Shown: positions 1-5,637 of the stretch, in pieces
How the letters are laid out: each line of letters opens with the position of its first letter
Numbering within the stretch: position 1 is the stretch's first letter
Assembly (NCBI GenBank): GCA_023428515.1
Contig: JAEYXI010000574.1
Location: forward strand, 1-6,232
Length of the DNA stretch: 6,232 nt
Direction: 5' to 3'
Origin: Pseudomonadota bacterium
GTDB taxonomy: Bacteria > Pseudomonadota > Alphaproteobacteria > Rhizobiales > Rhizobiaceae
Made by a program: the position numbers and the translations under genes
Notes under the pieces: model-generated
The model's input: only the letters and a program-made list of their open reading frames with translations
What the model was told of the DNA's origin: nothing
Databases searched by the model: none

Positions 1-290
1 GAATCGAAGAGGAAAGGCATGTTGTCGTTGACGACGGTGACCGCGGTGAGCGGCCGGCCGTTGCGGACGATGCCGGGATCGGTGTCGACGGCGATGACGC
101 TCTGGCCCTTGCGGTGGGAGAGCACCGCCTTCTCCGCCAGCGCCGCAGCCTTCGCGAGCACCTTAGGCTCATAGGAGGCGACATCTTCAGCCGGCGCGCG
201 GGCGAGCAGATAGTTGGCCAGGCCGCCGGCTTTGGATGAGATCGGAGACTTTCGGGTGGCCGTTGCCGGTTTAGCGCGAGCGGTGTCCAT
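1..290 (-). CDS. NAD-specific glutamate dehydrogenase, N-terminal fragment (cut by window edge)
   Basis: Only the first 96 codons are present; the gene continues beyond position 1. The translation starts MDTARAKPATATRKSP. It contains a helical stretch, LLARAPAEDVASYEP (about residues 28-42), and ends in VTVVNDNMPFLFDS (about 83-96). The 'hARAPAEDh..Y.P' segment followed by 'V.hVNDxMPFLhDS' is the N-terminal signature I associate with the very large (about 1,600-residue) NAD-dependent glutamate dehydrogenases of proteobacteria. These cytoplasmic enzymes oxidatively deaminate glutamate to 2-oxoglutarate and ammonium. No catalytic residues lie in this fragment, so the call rests on the N-terminal domain alone. 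The ATG at 288-290 has a strong Shine-Dalgarno (GGGGAGGGA, 298-306) seven bases upstream, which fixes the start. The gene lies 176 bp downstream of the LysE-type exporter gene, in the same direction. Confidence 0.85.
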   Translation of the reverse strand, partial: MDTARAKPATATRKSPISSKAGGLANYLLARAPAEDVASYEPKVLAKAAALAEKAVLSHRKGQSVIAVDTDPGIVRNGRPLTAVTVVNDNMPFLFD

Positions 291-297
291 CGTCGAA

Positions 298-333
298 TCC
301 CTCCCCGAAGCATGTTTTGCGGTCATCGTAGCA
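298..333 (-). promoter_or_regulatory. Shine-Dalgarno and possible extended -10 for the glutamate dehydrogenase gene
   Basis: On the minus strand, GGGGAGGGA (306-298) is a very good ribosome-binding site for the ATG at 290. Further upstream, TGCTACGAT (333-325) fits an extended -10 pattern (TGnTAnnnT) and would give a leader of roughly 30 nt. I see no good -35 at 16-18 bp, so the promoter part is weak; the ribosome-binding site is firm. Confidence 0.35.
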
Positions 334-378
334 GAAGCTTGAAGTTTGGCGACCGGCGAATGCCAGAAGCTGCGATGA
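323..378. repeat. Imperfect inverted repeat with a nested direct repeat upstream of the glutamate dehydrogenase gene
   Basis: TCATCGTAGC (323-332) and GCTGCGATGA (369-378) are inverted copies with one mismatch (a G-U pair in plus-strand RNA). The octamer CAGAAGCT also occurs twice in direct orientation (332-339 and 364-371). The left arm overlaps the candidate -10 at 325-333, so an operator role is possible. The arms are 36 bp apart and may be coincidental. Confidence 0.3.
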
Positions 379-381
379 CGT

Positions 382-405
382 CGACGCGCCCGGGCGAGCG
401 CGTCG
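382..405. repeat. GC-rich hairpin between the LysE-type gene and the glutamate dehydrogenase gene
   Basis: CGACGCGC (382-389) pairs perfectly with GCGCGTCG (398-405) around an 8-base loop. It lies about 60 bp past the stop of the LysE-type gene and about 90 bp before the dehydrogenase start. Neither strand has a T tract after it, so it is not a standard intrinsic terminator. It could be a transcript-end stabilising or pause structure. Confidence 0.4.
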
Positions 406-466
406 GCTGATGATTGCGGAAAATGCAGGCGGCAGATGAACGGGTTATGACGCCGATATTGTGGCG

Positions 467-1081
467 CTACGACCGCGCCGCTATGGCCGCCGCCGCGCCG
501 CCCATCGTGGTGGCGCTGATACGGTTGGCGATCCGCATGGCGCGCTCGCTCCTGAGCAGTTTTCGCGCCTGCGATGCGGCGAGCACCCAGGTGAGATCGA
601 TGGCGATCAGGACAATGGCCATGGTGACCGTCAGCTCGACCCAGCCGAGCATGGTCACCGAGCCGAGATCGATGATCGTGGGCAGCAGCGCGAGATAGAA
701 CATCATGATCTTCGGATTGCCGAGCGTCACCGCCATGCCGGCAAGGAAAAGCTTAGCCGGCGAATCCTCGCGCGGCATGTCGCTGTCGCCGACAGCGACC
801 GGCGCCGTCCACATCTTCCAGGCGAGCCAGGCGAGATAGGCGACGCCCACCCATTTCACGATGACGAAGGCGAGGTGGAAGGTCTGCGCCACGAAGGCCA
901 AACCGAACACCGCCATGGAGAGCCAGATCGCCTCGCCGATCCACATCGCCGCGAGGAAGGGAAACACGTCGCGGAAACCCTTGGAGATGACGCGCGCCAC
1001 GAGTGCAGCGATCGACGGACCGGGCGATCCGGCCGCGACCAGAAGGGCGCCGGCGAAGATGAGGAGCGAGCTAAGCGTCAT
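467..1081 (-). CDS. LysE/RhtB-family amino-acid exporter
   Basis: This 204-residue inner-membrane protein belongs to the LysE/RhtB translocator superfamily, which exports amino acids or related metabolites by secondary transport. It has the expected family size and helix pattern: a hydrophobic N-terminal helix (about 4-18), the family signature SPGPS (19-23), helices at about 38-66 and 70-92, a hydrophilic loop (about 94-110), the second signature GNPKIMMFYLALLP (121-134), and helices at about 145-170 and 186-201. The ATG at 1079-1081 is chosen because GGAGG (1089-1093) sits seven bases before it; an in-frame ATG at 1105 would add eight residues but has no ribosome-binding site. The gene starts 73 bp after the DMT permease stop with no terminator visible between them, so co-transcription is plausible. 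Substrate cannot be predicted. Confidence 0.92.
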   Translation of the reverse strand: MTLSSLLIFAGALLVAAGSPGPSIAALVARVISKGFRDVFPFLAAMWIGEAIWLSMAVFGLAFVAQTFHLAFVIVKWVGVAYLAWLAWKMWTAPVAVGDSDMPREDSPAKLFLAGMAVTLGNPKIMMFYLALLPTIIDLGSVTMLGWVELTVTMAIVLIAIDLTWVLAASQARKLLRSERAMRIANRISATTMGGAAAAIAARS

Positions 1082-1154
1082 CAGATATCCTCCTTCCTTC
1101 ATCATAGCCGCTTTTTATTCACGGCCAAATGGCTTCGGAAACCTGCCTACGCCG

Positions 1155-2066
1155 TCAAACGCTAGCGGCTTCGGTGGGTTTGGCGAGCTTCGGCTTCGAG
1201 CGCGCCGCAATCAGGCAGCCGATAGTGATCAGCGCCGCACCCAGGACCGTCAACCAGCCGACTGTTTCGTCGAAGAAGAACCATCCCAGCATGATCGCCC
1301 ACACAAAGGCCGAATATTCGGTCGGAATGAGATACTGGGCTTCCGTGCGGGCGTAGGCCCAGCTCATCAGCATATGACCGCCGAGCGCCAGCGCCGTGAC
1401 GCCGAGGATTGGCGCCCACTGGTCGGCAGTGGGCCACACCACAAGCCAGGGCGAGGCGAGGCCCAGCACGATCAGCACCATGACGTTCATGAAGAAGGTG
1501 ATTTCGAGAGGCTTGGCGACAAGCGCCTGGCGGCGGGTCAATACCAGATTGTAGGCGTAGAGGATTGCCGACGCGATGATCGCCACCACGCCGTGCAATG
1601 CGTCGGGCGCATAGCCGGTCCCGCTGAACTTGCCGAGCAGGATGACGACGACGCCGACCAGACCGATGATCGCAGCCACGATGACCGAACGGCCGATCCG
1701 CTCGCCCAGCAATATGGCGGCCAGGAACAGCGCCACCAATGGTGCGATGAAGGAGAGCGCGATGGCTTCCGCGAGCGGGAGACGCCCCAGCCCCCAGAAG
1801 AAGCTAAGCGCGACAAAGCTGACCACCAGGCCGCGCAGGGCGTGGAGCCGGAGAGTTTTGGCGTCAGGCCGTCGGCCTGACGTGGCGGTCCATGCGGCTC
1901 CCGCCGCAAAGCTTCCGAAGAGGCTACGCCACAACAGCGCGTTGTAGGCGCCGATCGCAAGCACCAAGCCTTTGACCGCGGCATCCATGACGGAAAGCAG
2001 GAAGACGCCCGTCAGGCATACGAGGATAGGGACGACAGGCGATGCAGCGTTCTTGATGTTGGTCAC
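1155..2066 (-). CDS. EamA/DMT-superfamily permease
   Basis: With the start chosen here, this is a 303-residue inner-membrane protein with about ten predicted helices in two EamA repeats (about 12-143 and 154-290). The first repeat has the typical AEAIALSFIAPLVALFLAAI helix (98-117) closing with a GERIG turn. The second repeat has the matching segment around IPTEYSAFVWA and a closing DETVG. Members export amino acids, nucleosides or other small metabolites; the substrate here is unknown. The reading frame opens with a GTG at 2141, but that start has no Shine-Dalgarno and adds 25 polar residues before helix 1. The GTG at 2064-2066 (protein MTNIKNAASPVVP...) puts helix 1 near the N-terminus, as is usual, and has a weak GGA eight bases upstream. 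Start confidence is moderate; family confidence is high. The chosen start lies within a long inverted repeat (2061-2109). Confidence 0.9.
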   Translation of the reverse strand: MTNIKNAASPVVPILVCLTGVFLLSVMDAAVKGLVLAIGAYNALLWRSLFGSFAAGAAWTATSGRRPDAKTLRLHALRGLVVSFVALSFFWGLGRLPLAEAIALSFIAPLVALFLAAILLGERIGRSVIVAAIIGLVGVVVILLGKFSGTGYAPDALHGVVAIIASAILYAYNLVLTRRQALVAKPLEITFFMNVMVLIVLGLASPWLVVWPTADQWAPILGVTALALGGHMLMSWAYARTEAQYLIPTEYSAFVWAIMLGWFFFDETVGWLTVLGAALITIGCLIAARSKPKLAKPTEAASV

Positions 2067-2109
2067 GGGTTCGATCCGGCTGAGCCAGCGGTTAGATCGA
2101 ATCCCGACC
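2061..2109. repeat. Long imperfect hairpin covering the DMT permease start
   Basis: GGGTTCGATC (2067-2076) pairs with GATCGAATCC (2095-2104): nine Watson-Crick pairs plus one G-U in plus-strand RNA (an A-C mismatch in the minus-strand transcript). Outside a small internal loop, GGTC (2061-2064) pairs with GACC (2106-2109). The inner loop holds a small GGC-TGA-GCC stem (2078-2086). On the minus strand the GTG at 2066-2064 falls at the 3' base of this structure. It could be a translation-modulating leader, a palindromic operator or chance. Confidence 0.5.
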
Positions 2110-2195
2110 AAGGCCAAGGGATCAGCCTGGCCGTATCTCACGGTCCAGATGGAGGGCTACCGCACATACGGGGCTTGGAGAACGACGCCTGGAGG

Positions 2196-2555
2196 CTATT
2201 TGACCACGCGCATCTTCGGCAGTCGTCGCTTCGGTCCGTAAGGGCTGTCGGGATTGACGTCGAGATCGACGTCCCTGACGCAGCTCTGCCTTTGGCTGTG
2301 CTCGCTACCCGAATGCCAGGGACCATCGACGATCTCGGCGTCGCTCACCTCCACCAGCGACAGGCATTTCCACTGCCCGCGCACCGGCCCCTTGCTGCCC
2401 TCACCTTCGATCTGCCAGGTCAGCGCCTTCTCGGCGCCGTCGGTATGGCCGAGGATGATGGGACAGAGTGCGCGCGGATGGCCATGATACATGCAGACGA
2501 CCGGCTTTTTCGAGGCCATCGCCTCGGCGAACAACTCGTAGGTGCGGCTCGGCAT
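2196..2555 (-). CDS. Conserved protein of unknown function with four cysteines
   Basis: This is a 119-residue soluble protein with no signal peptide or membrane segment. I recall similar uncharacterised proteins in proteobacteria but cannot assign a function. Visible features are an N-terminal helix (MPSRTYELFAEAMASKK), then CMYHGHPRALCP (21-32) with two cysteines, ILGHTDGAEKALTWQIEG (34-51), QWKCLSLVEV (61-70), and a His/Cys-rich tail with GPWHSG (78-83), H86 and C92 leading into VDLDVNPDSPYGPKRR. C21, C31, C64, C92 and nearby histidines could bind a metal, but the spacing matches no zinc motif I know. The strand-rich middle recalls small WYL-like or SH3-like folds; this is only an impression. 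The ATG (2553-2555) has GGAG seven bases upstream (2563-2566), placed inside the typA terminator hairpin. No dedicated promoter is obvious in the 62 bp separating it from typA. Confidence 0.8.
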   Translation of the reverse strand: MPSRTYELFAEAMASKKPVVCMYHGHPRALCPIILGHTDGAEKALTWQIEGEGSKGPVRGQWKCLSLVEVSDAEIVDGPWHSGSEHSQRQSCVRDVDLDVNPDSPYGPKRRLPKMRVVK

Positions 2556-2556
2556 T

Positions 2557-2591
2557 AAAAAACTCCGTTCGGCACGCGCCGAACGGAGTTT
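2557..2591 (-). terminator. Intrinsic terminator of typA
   Basis: A perfect 14-bp stem joins 2560-2573 to 2578-2591 around an ACGC tetraloop (2574-2577). Read on the minus strand it is followed by six T residues (2562-2557, the first three also closing the stem as A-T pairs). It begins 26 bases after the typA stop codon (2618-2620), a textbook Rho-independent layout. Its T tract ends one base before the ATG of the next gene. Confidence 0.93.
2563..2566 (-). promoter_or_regulatory. Shine-Dalgarno of the 119-residue gene inside the terminator stem
   Basis: GGAG on the minus strand lies seven bases before the ATG at 2555. It belongs to the 3' arm of the typA terminator hairpin, so it is base-paired whenever the full hairpin forms. 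The terminator T tract is also the spacer between this site and the start codon. Confidence 0.65.
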
Positions 2592-2617
2592 ATTCAGTCC
2601 GCGTTCCTTGAAAAGGC

Positions 2618-4444
2618 TTATGCCGCACCGCTGATCTTCTGCTTCTCGAAACGCTTGCGCTCGTTGGGATCGAGATAGAGCTTCCGCAGCCGGATGGTCT
2701 TCGGCGTCACCTCGACCAGCTCGTCGTCCTGGATCCAGGCAAGCGCGCGCTCCAGCGTCATGCGTACCGGTGGGGTCAGGCGCACCGCCTCATCCTTGCC
2801 GGCGGCGCGGATGTTGGTGAGCTTCTTTCCCTTCACCACGTTCACTTCGAGATCGTTGTCGCGCGAATGGATGCCGATGATCATGCCCTGATAGACCTTG
2901 ACGCCGGCGTCGATGATCATCGGGCCGCGGTCTTCCAGGTTCCACATCGCATAGGCGACGGACTCGCCCTGCTCGTTGGAGATGAGCACGCCGTTGGTGC
3001 GGCCGGGCAGCTCGCCCTTGTAGGGCTGGTAGGAGTTGAACAGCCGGTTCATGACGGCGGTGCCGCGCGTGTCGGTCAGTAGCTCCGACTGGTAGCCGAT
3101 CAGGCCGCGCGTCGGCGCGTGGAAGACGAGACGCTGGCGGTTGCCGCCCGAGGGCCGCAGCTCGACCATCTCGGCTTTGCGCTCGCTCATCTTCTGCACG
3201 ACGATGCCGGCATGTTCCTCGTCGTCGTCGATGACGACTTCCTCGACCGGCTCGAGCAAGGTGCCGTTGTCGTCCTTCTGCATGACGACGCGCGGACGCG
3301 ACACGGCGACCTCGAAACCTTCGCGGCGCATCGTCTCGATGAGCACGGCAAGCTGAAGCTCGCCGCGACCCGAGACGTAGAACGAATCCTTGTCGGCCGA
3401 TTCCTCGATCTTCAGCGCGACGTTGCCCTCGGCCTCCTTGAGCAGGCGGTCGCGGATCACGCGGGAAGTGACCTTGTCGCCCTCGGTTCCCGCGAGCGGG
3501 GAATCGTTGACGATGAAGGACATGGTGACGGTCGGCGGATCGATCGGCTGCGCCTGCAGCGGCTCGGTCACCGCGGGATCGCAGAACGTGTCGGCGACGG
3601 TGCCTTTCTGCAGTCCGGCGATGGCGACAATGTCGCCGGCCTGGGCTTCCTCGATCGGCTGGCGCTCAAGTCCGCGAAAGGCGAGGATTTTCGAGATGCG
3701 GCCCTGTTCGACGAGCGAGCCGTCGCGGGCAAGCACCTTGACCGCCTGGTTCGGCTTTATCGAACCGCTCTCGATGCGGCCAGTGATGATGCGGCCGAGG
3801 AACGGATTGGCTTCGAGAATGGTGCCGATCATGCGGAACGGGCCGGGATGGACGGTCGGCGCCGGCACGTGCTTCAGCACCAGGTCGAAGAGCGGGGCGA
3901 GGCCCAGGTCCTTCGGTCCCTCGGGGTTTTCCGACACCCAGCCGTCGCGGCCGGAGCCGTAGAGGATCGGGAAGTCGAGCTGCTCGTCGGTGGCGTCGAG
4001 CGCGGCGAAAAGGTCGAACACCTCATTGACCACCTCGACATGGCGGGCATCGGGACGATCGATCTTGTTGATGACGACGATCGGCTTCAAGCCGACCTTG
4101 AGGGCCTTGCCGACGACGAACTTGGTCTGCGGCATCGGGCCTTCGGCGGCGTCGACCAGCACAATGGCCGAATCCACCATCGACAGGATGCGCTCGACCT
4201 CGCCGCCGAAATCGGCGTGGCCGGGCGTGTCGACGATGTTGATGCGCGTGTCCTTCCAATCGACCGAGGTCGCTTTGGCGAGGATGGTGATGCCGCGCTC
4301 CTTCTCGAGGTCGTTGGAGTCCATGGCGCGTTCGGCGACGCGCTGGTTCTCGCGGAAGGCGCCGGACTGTTTGAGGAGCTGGTCGACGAGGGTGGGCTTG
4401 CCATGGACGACATGCGCGATGATCGCGATGTTTCTAAGATTCAT
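2618..4444 (-). CDS. typA: Translational GTPase TypA/BipA with an atypical P-loop
   Basis: This is a 608-residue ribosome-associated GTPase of the EF-G/LepA group, involved in ribosome assembly and stress or cold adaptation. The full domain series is present: GTPase (1 to about 195), beta-barrel domain II (about 203-290), EF-G-like domain III with SGRGELQLAVLIETMRREGF (358-377), domain V (about 396-480) and the TypA-specific C-terminal domain (about 485-605). Switch I (RGITI, 50-54), G3 (DTPGH, 72-76, including catalytic H76), G4 (NKID, 126-129) and G5 (GSG, 163-165) are intact. The P-loop is not: residues 10-17 read AHVVHGKP where the family has AHVDHGKT, so Asp13 is Val and the Mg-coordinating Thr17 is Pro, while Lys16 is kept. 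Residues 404-410 read VIDDDEE where I recall VIDVDEE. Length and C-terminus are normal, so this is not an obvious pseudogene. The start has only a weak GAGA ribosome-binding site, but MNLRNIAIIAH is the standard N-terminus. Confidence 0.96.
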   Translation of the reverse strand: MNLRNIAIIAHVVHGKPTLVDQLLKQSGAFRENQRVAERAMDSNDLEKERGITILAKATSVDWKDTRINIVDTPGHADFGGEVERILSMVDSAIVLVDAAEGPMPQTKFVVGKALKVGLKPIVVINKIDRPDARHVEVVNEVFDLFAALDATDEQLDFPILYGSGRDGWVSENPEGPKDLGLAPLFDLVLKHVPAPTVHPGPFRMIGTILEANPFLGRIITGRIESGSIKPNQAVKVLARDGSLVEQGRISKILAFRGLERQPIEEAQAGDIVAIAGLQKGTVADTFCDPAVTEPLQAQPIDPPTVTMSFIVNDSPLAGTEGDKVTSRVIRDRLLKEAEGNVALKIEESADKDSFYVSGRGELQLAVLIETMRREGFEVAVSRPRVVMQKDDNGTLLEPVEEVVIDDDEEHAGIVVQKMSERKAEMVELRPSGGNRQRLVFHAPTRGLIGYQSELLTDTRGTAVMNRLFNSYQPYKGELPGRTNGVLISNEQGESVAYAMWNLEDRGPMIIDAGVKVYQGMIIGIHSRDNDLEVNVVKGKKLTNIRAAGKDEAVRLTPPVRMTLERALAWIQDDELVEVTPKTIRLRKLYLDPNERKRFEKQKISGAA

Positions 4445-4633
4445 GATCTGGTCTCGGGGGTGCTGCAGCGCCTGTTTCCGGCGCCACGAGTTCGGTTGCG
4501 CGGCTCATACAGGTTTTTTCGCAGTTGCGAAAGACCCCGGTTAAGACGGGTGGTTACCGAAAATTAGCCATTGGCTGCGACAACAAATCGCTAACCAATG
4601 CGGATCGTTCCTGCGCTGGAAGAGTTAACGGAC
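4445..4633. other. Divergent intergenic region between typA and the small exported-protein gene
   Basis: These 189 bp hold no supportable gene. The typA leader side has a small stem, GCGCC/GGCGC (4468-4472 with 4480-4484). A TTTCGC/GCGAAA hairpin (4517-4522 with 4527-4532) is preceded by six T residues. An 11-bp palindrome, AGCCATTGGCT (4566-4576), has a related inverted CCAATG at 4595-4600. Both genes must be transcribed from here or nearby, but I see no promoter with good -35 and -10 elements at correct spacing. The CATTGG/CCAATG pair is the best operator candidate. Confidence 0.4.
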
Positions 4634-4918
4634 ATGACCACGGCATTTTCCAGGATTTTTCGGACGACTGCAGCCACGGCGGCGCTTGCCGTTCTGCTGG
4701 CCGCCGGCGTCGCGCATTCGACCGGTACGCGGCAGATCGAAGGTCCGGCCTTCGCGGCGCAAACTCCCGCAGAAGAAGCCTTTGCCGACGCGCCTTACGG
4801 TGTCGACCCGATGGTGACCGGGCCGACCAGCGCCTCTTTCAAGAAAGAGCAGGCCGACGCCGGGTGCGACAAGGCCGTCTGGCCGAATATTCCGCTCGCC
4901 TGCTATCCGAAGCGCTAG
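4634..4918 (+). CDS. Small predicted exported protein with C-x4-WP-x5-C motif
   Basis: This is a 94-residue protein of unknown function. The N-terminus looks like a Sec signal peptide: basic residues R7 and R10, then a hydrophobic core TAATAALAVLLAAGVAHS (about 12-29). Cleavage may follow AHS or the later AFAA (39-42). The mature part is short, Pro/Ala-rich and hydrophilic, and ends in a compact motif, GCDKAVWPNIPLACYPKR (77-94), with C78 and C90 flanking W83-P84. Two cysteines in an exported peptide suggest a disulfide. I recall similar C...WP.I...C tails in small rhizobial periplasmic proteins, with no known function. The ATG at 4634 is preferred because GGAAGAG (4618-4624) precedes it by nine bases and the signal peptide then starts at residue 1. 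An in-frame ATG at 4598 lacks a ribosome-binding site. Its stop overlaps the hydrolase stop on the other strand, and no terminator is visible. Confidence 0.75.
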   Translation: MTTAFSRIFRTTAATAALAVLLAAGVAHSTGTRQIEGPAFAAQTPAEEAFADAPYGVDPMVTGPTSASFKKEQADAGCDKAVWPNIPLACYPKR

Positions 4919-5592
4919 GCCGACTTCTCCAGGATTCTCGTCAGTTCGTCGGGCTCTTCGATCGCGATGTCGTGGCCGCACGCCACTTCATAAACGCTCC
5001 AGCCCTTGTCGGCGCGAAACGCCGCGGCGGCCTCCTTGAATGGGCTGTCCCAGCCGGTTGCCTGGACGAAGCTCTTCTTGGGAACAGTCTTGTAGGCGCC
5101 GGTCACGCGGGCTCGCTCGGTAAAAGTTCCAGCCGGCTGCGGCGTCGCCTTCTCGTTGACCCAGATACGGTCGGCGTCGTCGCGATAATCGCCGATGACC
5201 GCTGGCGGCGCGGGGATCAGCGCCTCGGGCGGGAGGTTCCATTCCGGCGCAAAGTCGGCGAAGGCCTGGCCATCATCAGGAATGAACGCGTCCACGTAGA
5301 CGATCGAACTCAAACGGTCGGCGACTTTTTCGGCCACGCCGGTTATGACGAAGCCACCGTATGAGTGACCGACGAGCACCACATCGTCGAGATCCTTCCA
5401 GCGGATCTCGTTGACCACGTCGTCGATATGCGTGGTCAGGTTGATCGCGTTTCCGGCGAGGTGGGAGCGTTCGCCGAGCCCGCTCAGCGCCGGAACAAAG
5501 ACACGGTGTCTCCTGGAAACCAGCCGGTCGGCTACCCGCATCCATGCCCAGCTGCCGGCCCAGGCTCCATGCACTACCACGAATGTCGCCAT
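4915..5592 (-). CDS. Alpha/beta-fold hydrolase (esterase-like)
   Basis: This is a 225-residue cytoplasmic alpha/beta hydrolase without a signal peptide. It opens with a strand and the oxyanion-hole motif VVVHGAWAGSWAW (5-17; H8, G9). The nucleophile elbow is GHSYGG (75-80), with catalytic Ser77. The probable base is His207 in ACGHDIAIEEP (204-214). The acid is uncertain: Asp101 in YVDAFIP or Asp182 in TGWDSPF. The HGAW...GHSYGG combination and size recall the plant methylesterase/EstC-like carboxylesterase group; the true substrate is unknown. The start is set at the ATG 5590-5592, which has GGAGG (5598-5602) five bases upstream. Earlier in-frame starts at 5604 and 5658 lack a ribosome-binding site and precede the first strand. 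It is divergent from an HxlR-type regulator gene and probably controlled by it. Its stop codon (CTA, 4915-4917 on the plus strand) overlaps that of the convergent small gene. Confidence 0.92.
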   Translation of the reverse strand: MATFVVVHGAWAGSWAWMRVADRLVSRRHRVFVPALSGLGERSHLAGNAINLTTHIDDVVNEIRWKDLDDVVLVGHSYGGFVITGVAEKVADRLSSIVYVDAFIPDDGQAFADFAPEWNLPPEALIPAPPAVIGDYRDDADRIWVNEKATPQPAGTFTERARVTGAYKTVPKKSFVQATGWDSPFKEAAAAFRADKGWSVYEVACGHDIAIEEPDELTRILEKSA

Positions 5593-5608
5593 CTGTTCCT
5601 CCATCTGA

Positions 5609-5637
5609 TTGCATTTTCTAACTGGTTCGACTATTAT
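5609..5637 (+). promoter_or_regulatory. Sigma-70-type promoter of the HxlR-type gene
   Basis: TTGCAT (5609-5614) and TATTAT (5632-5637) are separated by 17 bp, giving good -35 and -10 matches for a housekeeping promoter. Transcription would start near 5644, leaving a leader of about 32 nt before the ATG at 5676. The left operator-like arm lies between the two elements. Confidence 0.6.

Noticed and set aside
1082..1105. Upstream ATG start for the LysE-type gene at 1105
   Set aside because: The GGAGG at 1089-1093 would lie inside the coding region, but sits at ideal distance from the ATG at 1081.
461..1165. 234-codon plus-strand open frame opposite the LysE-type gene
   Set aside because: Composition is biased to Arg/His/Asp/Glu, typical of reverse-strand reading of a hydrophobic protein gene.
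861..1880. 339-codon plus-strand open frame across the two transporter genes
   Set aside because: It runs antisense to two clear membrane-protein genes and crosses their intergenic gap. The product is low-complexity (D/R/Q/H-rich) with no domain and no good ribosome-binding site seen.
2064..2090. tRNA-like T-arm (GGTTCGATCC followed by GAGCCA)
   Set aside because: The flanking bases cannot form a five-pair T stem and no anticodon or acceptor arm can be placed; it is part of the inverted repeat instead.
2067..2141. GTG at 2141 as start of the DMT permease
   Set aside because: No Shine-Dalgarno precedes it, and it adds 25 polar residues before helix 1; the GTG at 2066 is more natural, though not proven.
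4514..4532. Hairpin TTTCGC/GCGAAA with six adjacent T residues as a terminator
   Set aside because: The T run precedes the hairpin on the plus strand and becomes an A run after it on the minus strand, so it cannot act as a terminator in either direction. The region is also upstream of both flanking genes.
3119..4567. 482-codon open frame on the plus strand opposite typA
   Set aside because: It is an antisense shadow of a strongly conserved gene in GC-rich DNA. Its product is rich in Asp/Arg/Leu/His with no recognisable domain, and typA codon use explains the lack of stops.
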